This document shows, piece after piece, positions 61,485 through 64,000 of a stretch of 64,000 nt of DNA. The translations under genes and the position numbers were made by a program. This DNA comes from Symsagittifera roscoffensis. Taxonomy: Eukaryota > Xenacoelomorpha > Acoela > Convolutidae. The stretch lies in the NCBI RefSeq assembly GCF_963678635.1, contig NC_087067.1, positions 35,045,966 through 35,109,965 of the forward strand. The letters run 5' to 3'. The stretch's first letter is position 1; each line of letters opens with the position of its first letter. Below the pieces are notes generated by a model. The model ran no database searches, was not told where the DNA came from, and worked only from the letters and a program-made list of their open reading frames with translations.

Positions 61485-62200
61485 GGGATGCTGTCAGGGT
61501 TACCCAAGGGTTGCAAATTCAGACGCCAAACTTGAATACTCAAAATTTTTAGTTTACGAGATACGACGATTTTTTCTGATTTTTTCAAAAGTTTCCAGAA
61601 AACTTAGATTTGAAAGTTTCACAAAATTTGAAACTCCCAAACTTTTAGTTGGGTTCTGTTAGGGTTCTACGTTTTTATATGGTTTTTTCGAAACTTTTCA
61701 GAAAACTTCGATTTAAAAAATGTGACAAAATTTGAAAATCTCAACCCTATAATTGGGTGCTGTCAGTTTATTCACAGGGTTTGCAATTCTTGATTCCAAA
61801 TGTGACTGCTCAATTGCTTTTGCTTTTTGAGATATGACGTTTTATTAAGATTTCTAAAAAAAATTAGTTGAAAAATCAAAAAATACGAAGTTCAGAACCC
61901 TTTAGCTGGGTGCCGCCCTGGGGGCTCTCTGAGAGGTTGCAGATCTTGCCTCCAAGTTTGACCGCTCATATCTTATCAGTTTCCGAGATATGCCGTTGCT
62001 TTATGATTTTTTCAAAAAAAATTTTTTTTTGAAAACCTTGATTTTCGCAATTCTGTTTTTGGGTGCTGTCAGGGTACTCTTCGGGGTAGCAAATCTTGCC
62101 TCCAAATGTGACTGCTAAATTGCTTTTAGTTTCCATGATATGGCGTTATTTGTGATTTTTTCATAGAACTTAGATGTAAAAAAATTCACGAAGTTCACCC
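61485..62200. repeat. Degenerate tandem repeat, unit about 150 bp, five copies
   Basis: Units begin with variants of GGGTGCTGTCAGGGT at about 61485, 61651, 61755, 61908 and 62061. Each continues with GGTTGCAAATCTTGCCTCCA, then GTGACTGCTCAATTGCTTTT, then GAGATATGACGTT and a T-rich end (GATTTTTTCAAAA); the second unit is truncated. Spacings are about 166, 104, 153 and 153 bp. The copies are strongly diverged, so the array is old. I do not recognise the family. Confidence 0.75.
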
Positions 62201-64000
62201 ATTTTGAGGAGCGCCTGAAAACTTGTTTTTGTTGCAGTGTGTTTGATTTTTGTTAACTTAAATCGAACATCTTTTTGATAAATTAGCATCAAAATAATAC
62301 TCACACATCGGCAACAAAGCCGACAATTTTTGACCAGATAAGATGTTCAATTCAAATTATAACATCAAACACATAAATTACATTGAGACTAGCAAAACCT
62401 AATCAGCAGTTTAATATCTTACGACACAAGCTATTATAGTAGCAGTTTGTCTCTATAGAAAATTATTTTGTCAAGGAAAAAAATAAAACTAACATCAAGA
62501 GCTATGCATCAAGAGAGTCTATTATGGTTCACGACTGTTTGATTCAGGCCAGCTGAAGCCATCTATACATTGCAAAACGTTTTTGGCTTTACATTTTGTC
62601 CTTGAAGTTTCCCAATTATTAACTAAGAGTAGATAAACGTACCGAAGACTTATATAGATTGAGATAATTTTTTTTCCCGGAAAAGTCTTAAAATGTGTTC
62701 AGGTTGAAGTTGGATTTTTCGCGGTTTGACTTTATTTCATTGATTTCTTTTAAGTTAGCAACAGTTGAACAACGAACAGCAAAAGTGTAAAGATCACGAA
62801 AAACATGATTGACTTTAGTTTCGAAAGAAGATTTTAATTTTCACATTTCCCAGAGGAATAAAAATAGTTCTATTGATCCGGTTTTCTCAACTAGGGTTGA
62901 TTTTATCAATTAAATCTTCAATCAGAAATTATTCTTAAAATTCAAAGAACTTTAAGGGCATCTGTTATTTTTTCTTGAAGTTCGAATGTTTAAAACAAAT
63001 CAGTAGTTTTTCTATTTATACATGCGTCCATTGACTTGTTTTCAACTGTCTCCTGGCCATATCTTATATATGCACTAACTAGAATAGATGTTTTCACTAC
63101 GCATTTATTTGCAGTGCCCTTGATGCAGTAGCCATAGGACTCTTTACGATGTTTTTCAACATAGCCAGATTTCTGAAATCATTTTGACATATCTATGAAC
63201 ATCGTTTGTTGCAGATTTATTGCATATTTTCAATATCAAATTGAAACTCTTCTCATTTGAACAACAACAGACGGAAGAGTTTTTATTAGAAAAAAAATCC
63301 ATGGTGCTTACAATTAATAATAAGTGAATCTTGATCTATTTGTCATTACAACTCAAATTTTGCCACTTTATTTCACCATCTTTAATTCACCTATATTACA
63401 CGAAAGAGAGCCCACGAAACCAGTTGCTTAATTATTTTAAATATGTCGAAAAGAGCCAATTGACTCAATATCAGATTACATAATGAACAAACTAGACTTG
63501 TTATGCAGTCTTTCTTGTGCAACACCAAAAGACGGAAATGTTGACGCTTACCATATATACCGATCCGACTACGACAAAAAAGCCCATGGAAAACGATAAA
63601 ACACATAAATTTGGTAATCGTTTTGACCAATCCTTGCTAAAACAAAACGATTTTTGGCAAAATTTAAAAAACTTGGGCTTGTTCTGTATCCAGCTATCTC
63701 TAACCACATTTAATTTATACGCAGATGAATATAGTCATACTAAAAGAATCACAAGATTCAATTGAAGACATTCAAAGCAAAATTAACTTTTGATTTATTT
63801 TTTTGATGATCAATTTCAAGCCTTCTGAAGATCAACAAACGGCAAAAATCAGAAGTTGTCAAAAAATTTATGGTAGATCAAATACGTGTTTTTGTTTGCA
63901 TAAATAAGCTCTTTTTTGTTGATTATTAAAAAAAAAACAGGCTCAAATTTTACCTGTTAACCAGATATTTCATTTGTCGAAATGATTAATTGATTCGATT
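62201..64000. other. AT-rich region without identified features
   Basis: No frame with family features on either strand; frames at 63391-63765 overlap on opposite strands and look like chance. If the integrin-like gene continues on the plus strand, this would be intronic. Confidence 0.5.

Overview
This window looks like nuclear DNA of an invertebrate animal. It is AT-rich, has spliced genes with GT/AG introns, and carries two animal-specific gene signatures: a T-box transcription factor and the cysteine-rich PSI segment of an integrin beta subunit. Most of the rest is transposable elements and simple repeats. I cannot name the species from the sequence.

Layout. About 1-9.07 kb is a gene-free repeat field: GTAA tetranucleotide tracts (one nearly pure tract of almost 1 kb), a CATC/CATT-rich tract, and two longer modules that recur. 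9.8-16.3 kb is a complete but inactivated Ty3/gypsy LTR retrotransposon with paired LTRs, a tRNA-Ser primer-binding site, and broken gag and pol. 17.4-23.5 kb is a five-exon T-box gene with a non-coding first exon (tentative) and four coding exons encoding about 611 residues. 24.6-51.7 kb is a head-to-tail array of at least eleven decayed fragments of a second, different Ty3/gypsy-like lineage, with no LTRs visible between units. 51.7-52.3 kb holds unidentified coding-like relics. 53.3-56.2 kb is a decayed reverse-transcriptase element with a C-terminal zinc-finger/nuclease module. 56.2-57.07 kb is a minus-strand LINE tail. 57.09-57.26 kb is the integrin-like exon. 57.4-61.25 kb is an intact, GC-rich, CpG-rich non-LTR element on the minus strand, apparently lying in the intron that follows the integrin-like exon. 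61.5-62.2 kb is a degenerate tandem repeat of about 150 bp. The rest shows nothing I can identify.

The most interesting object is the intact 1106-residue minus-strand ORF at 57.7-61.0 kb. In order it has a hydrophobic leader, a 2A-type ribosome-skipping motif (DIESNPGP), a chromo-barrel/Tudor-knot-like fold signature, a reverse transcriptase with YLDD active site, and a C-terminal CCHCH zinc finger plus restriction-like nuclease. Translation should therefore yield a separate 80-residue leader and a polymerase beginning with proline next to a putative chromatin reader. About 1.5 kb away from its 3' end lies the relic of a related architecture (53.3-56.2 kb). The only host genes I can support are the T-box gene and the single integrin-like exon.
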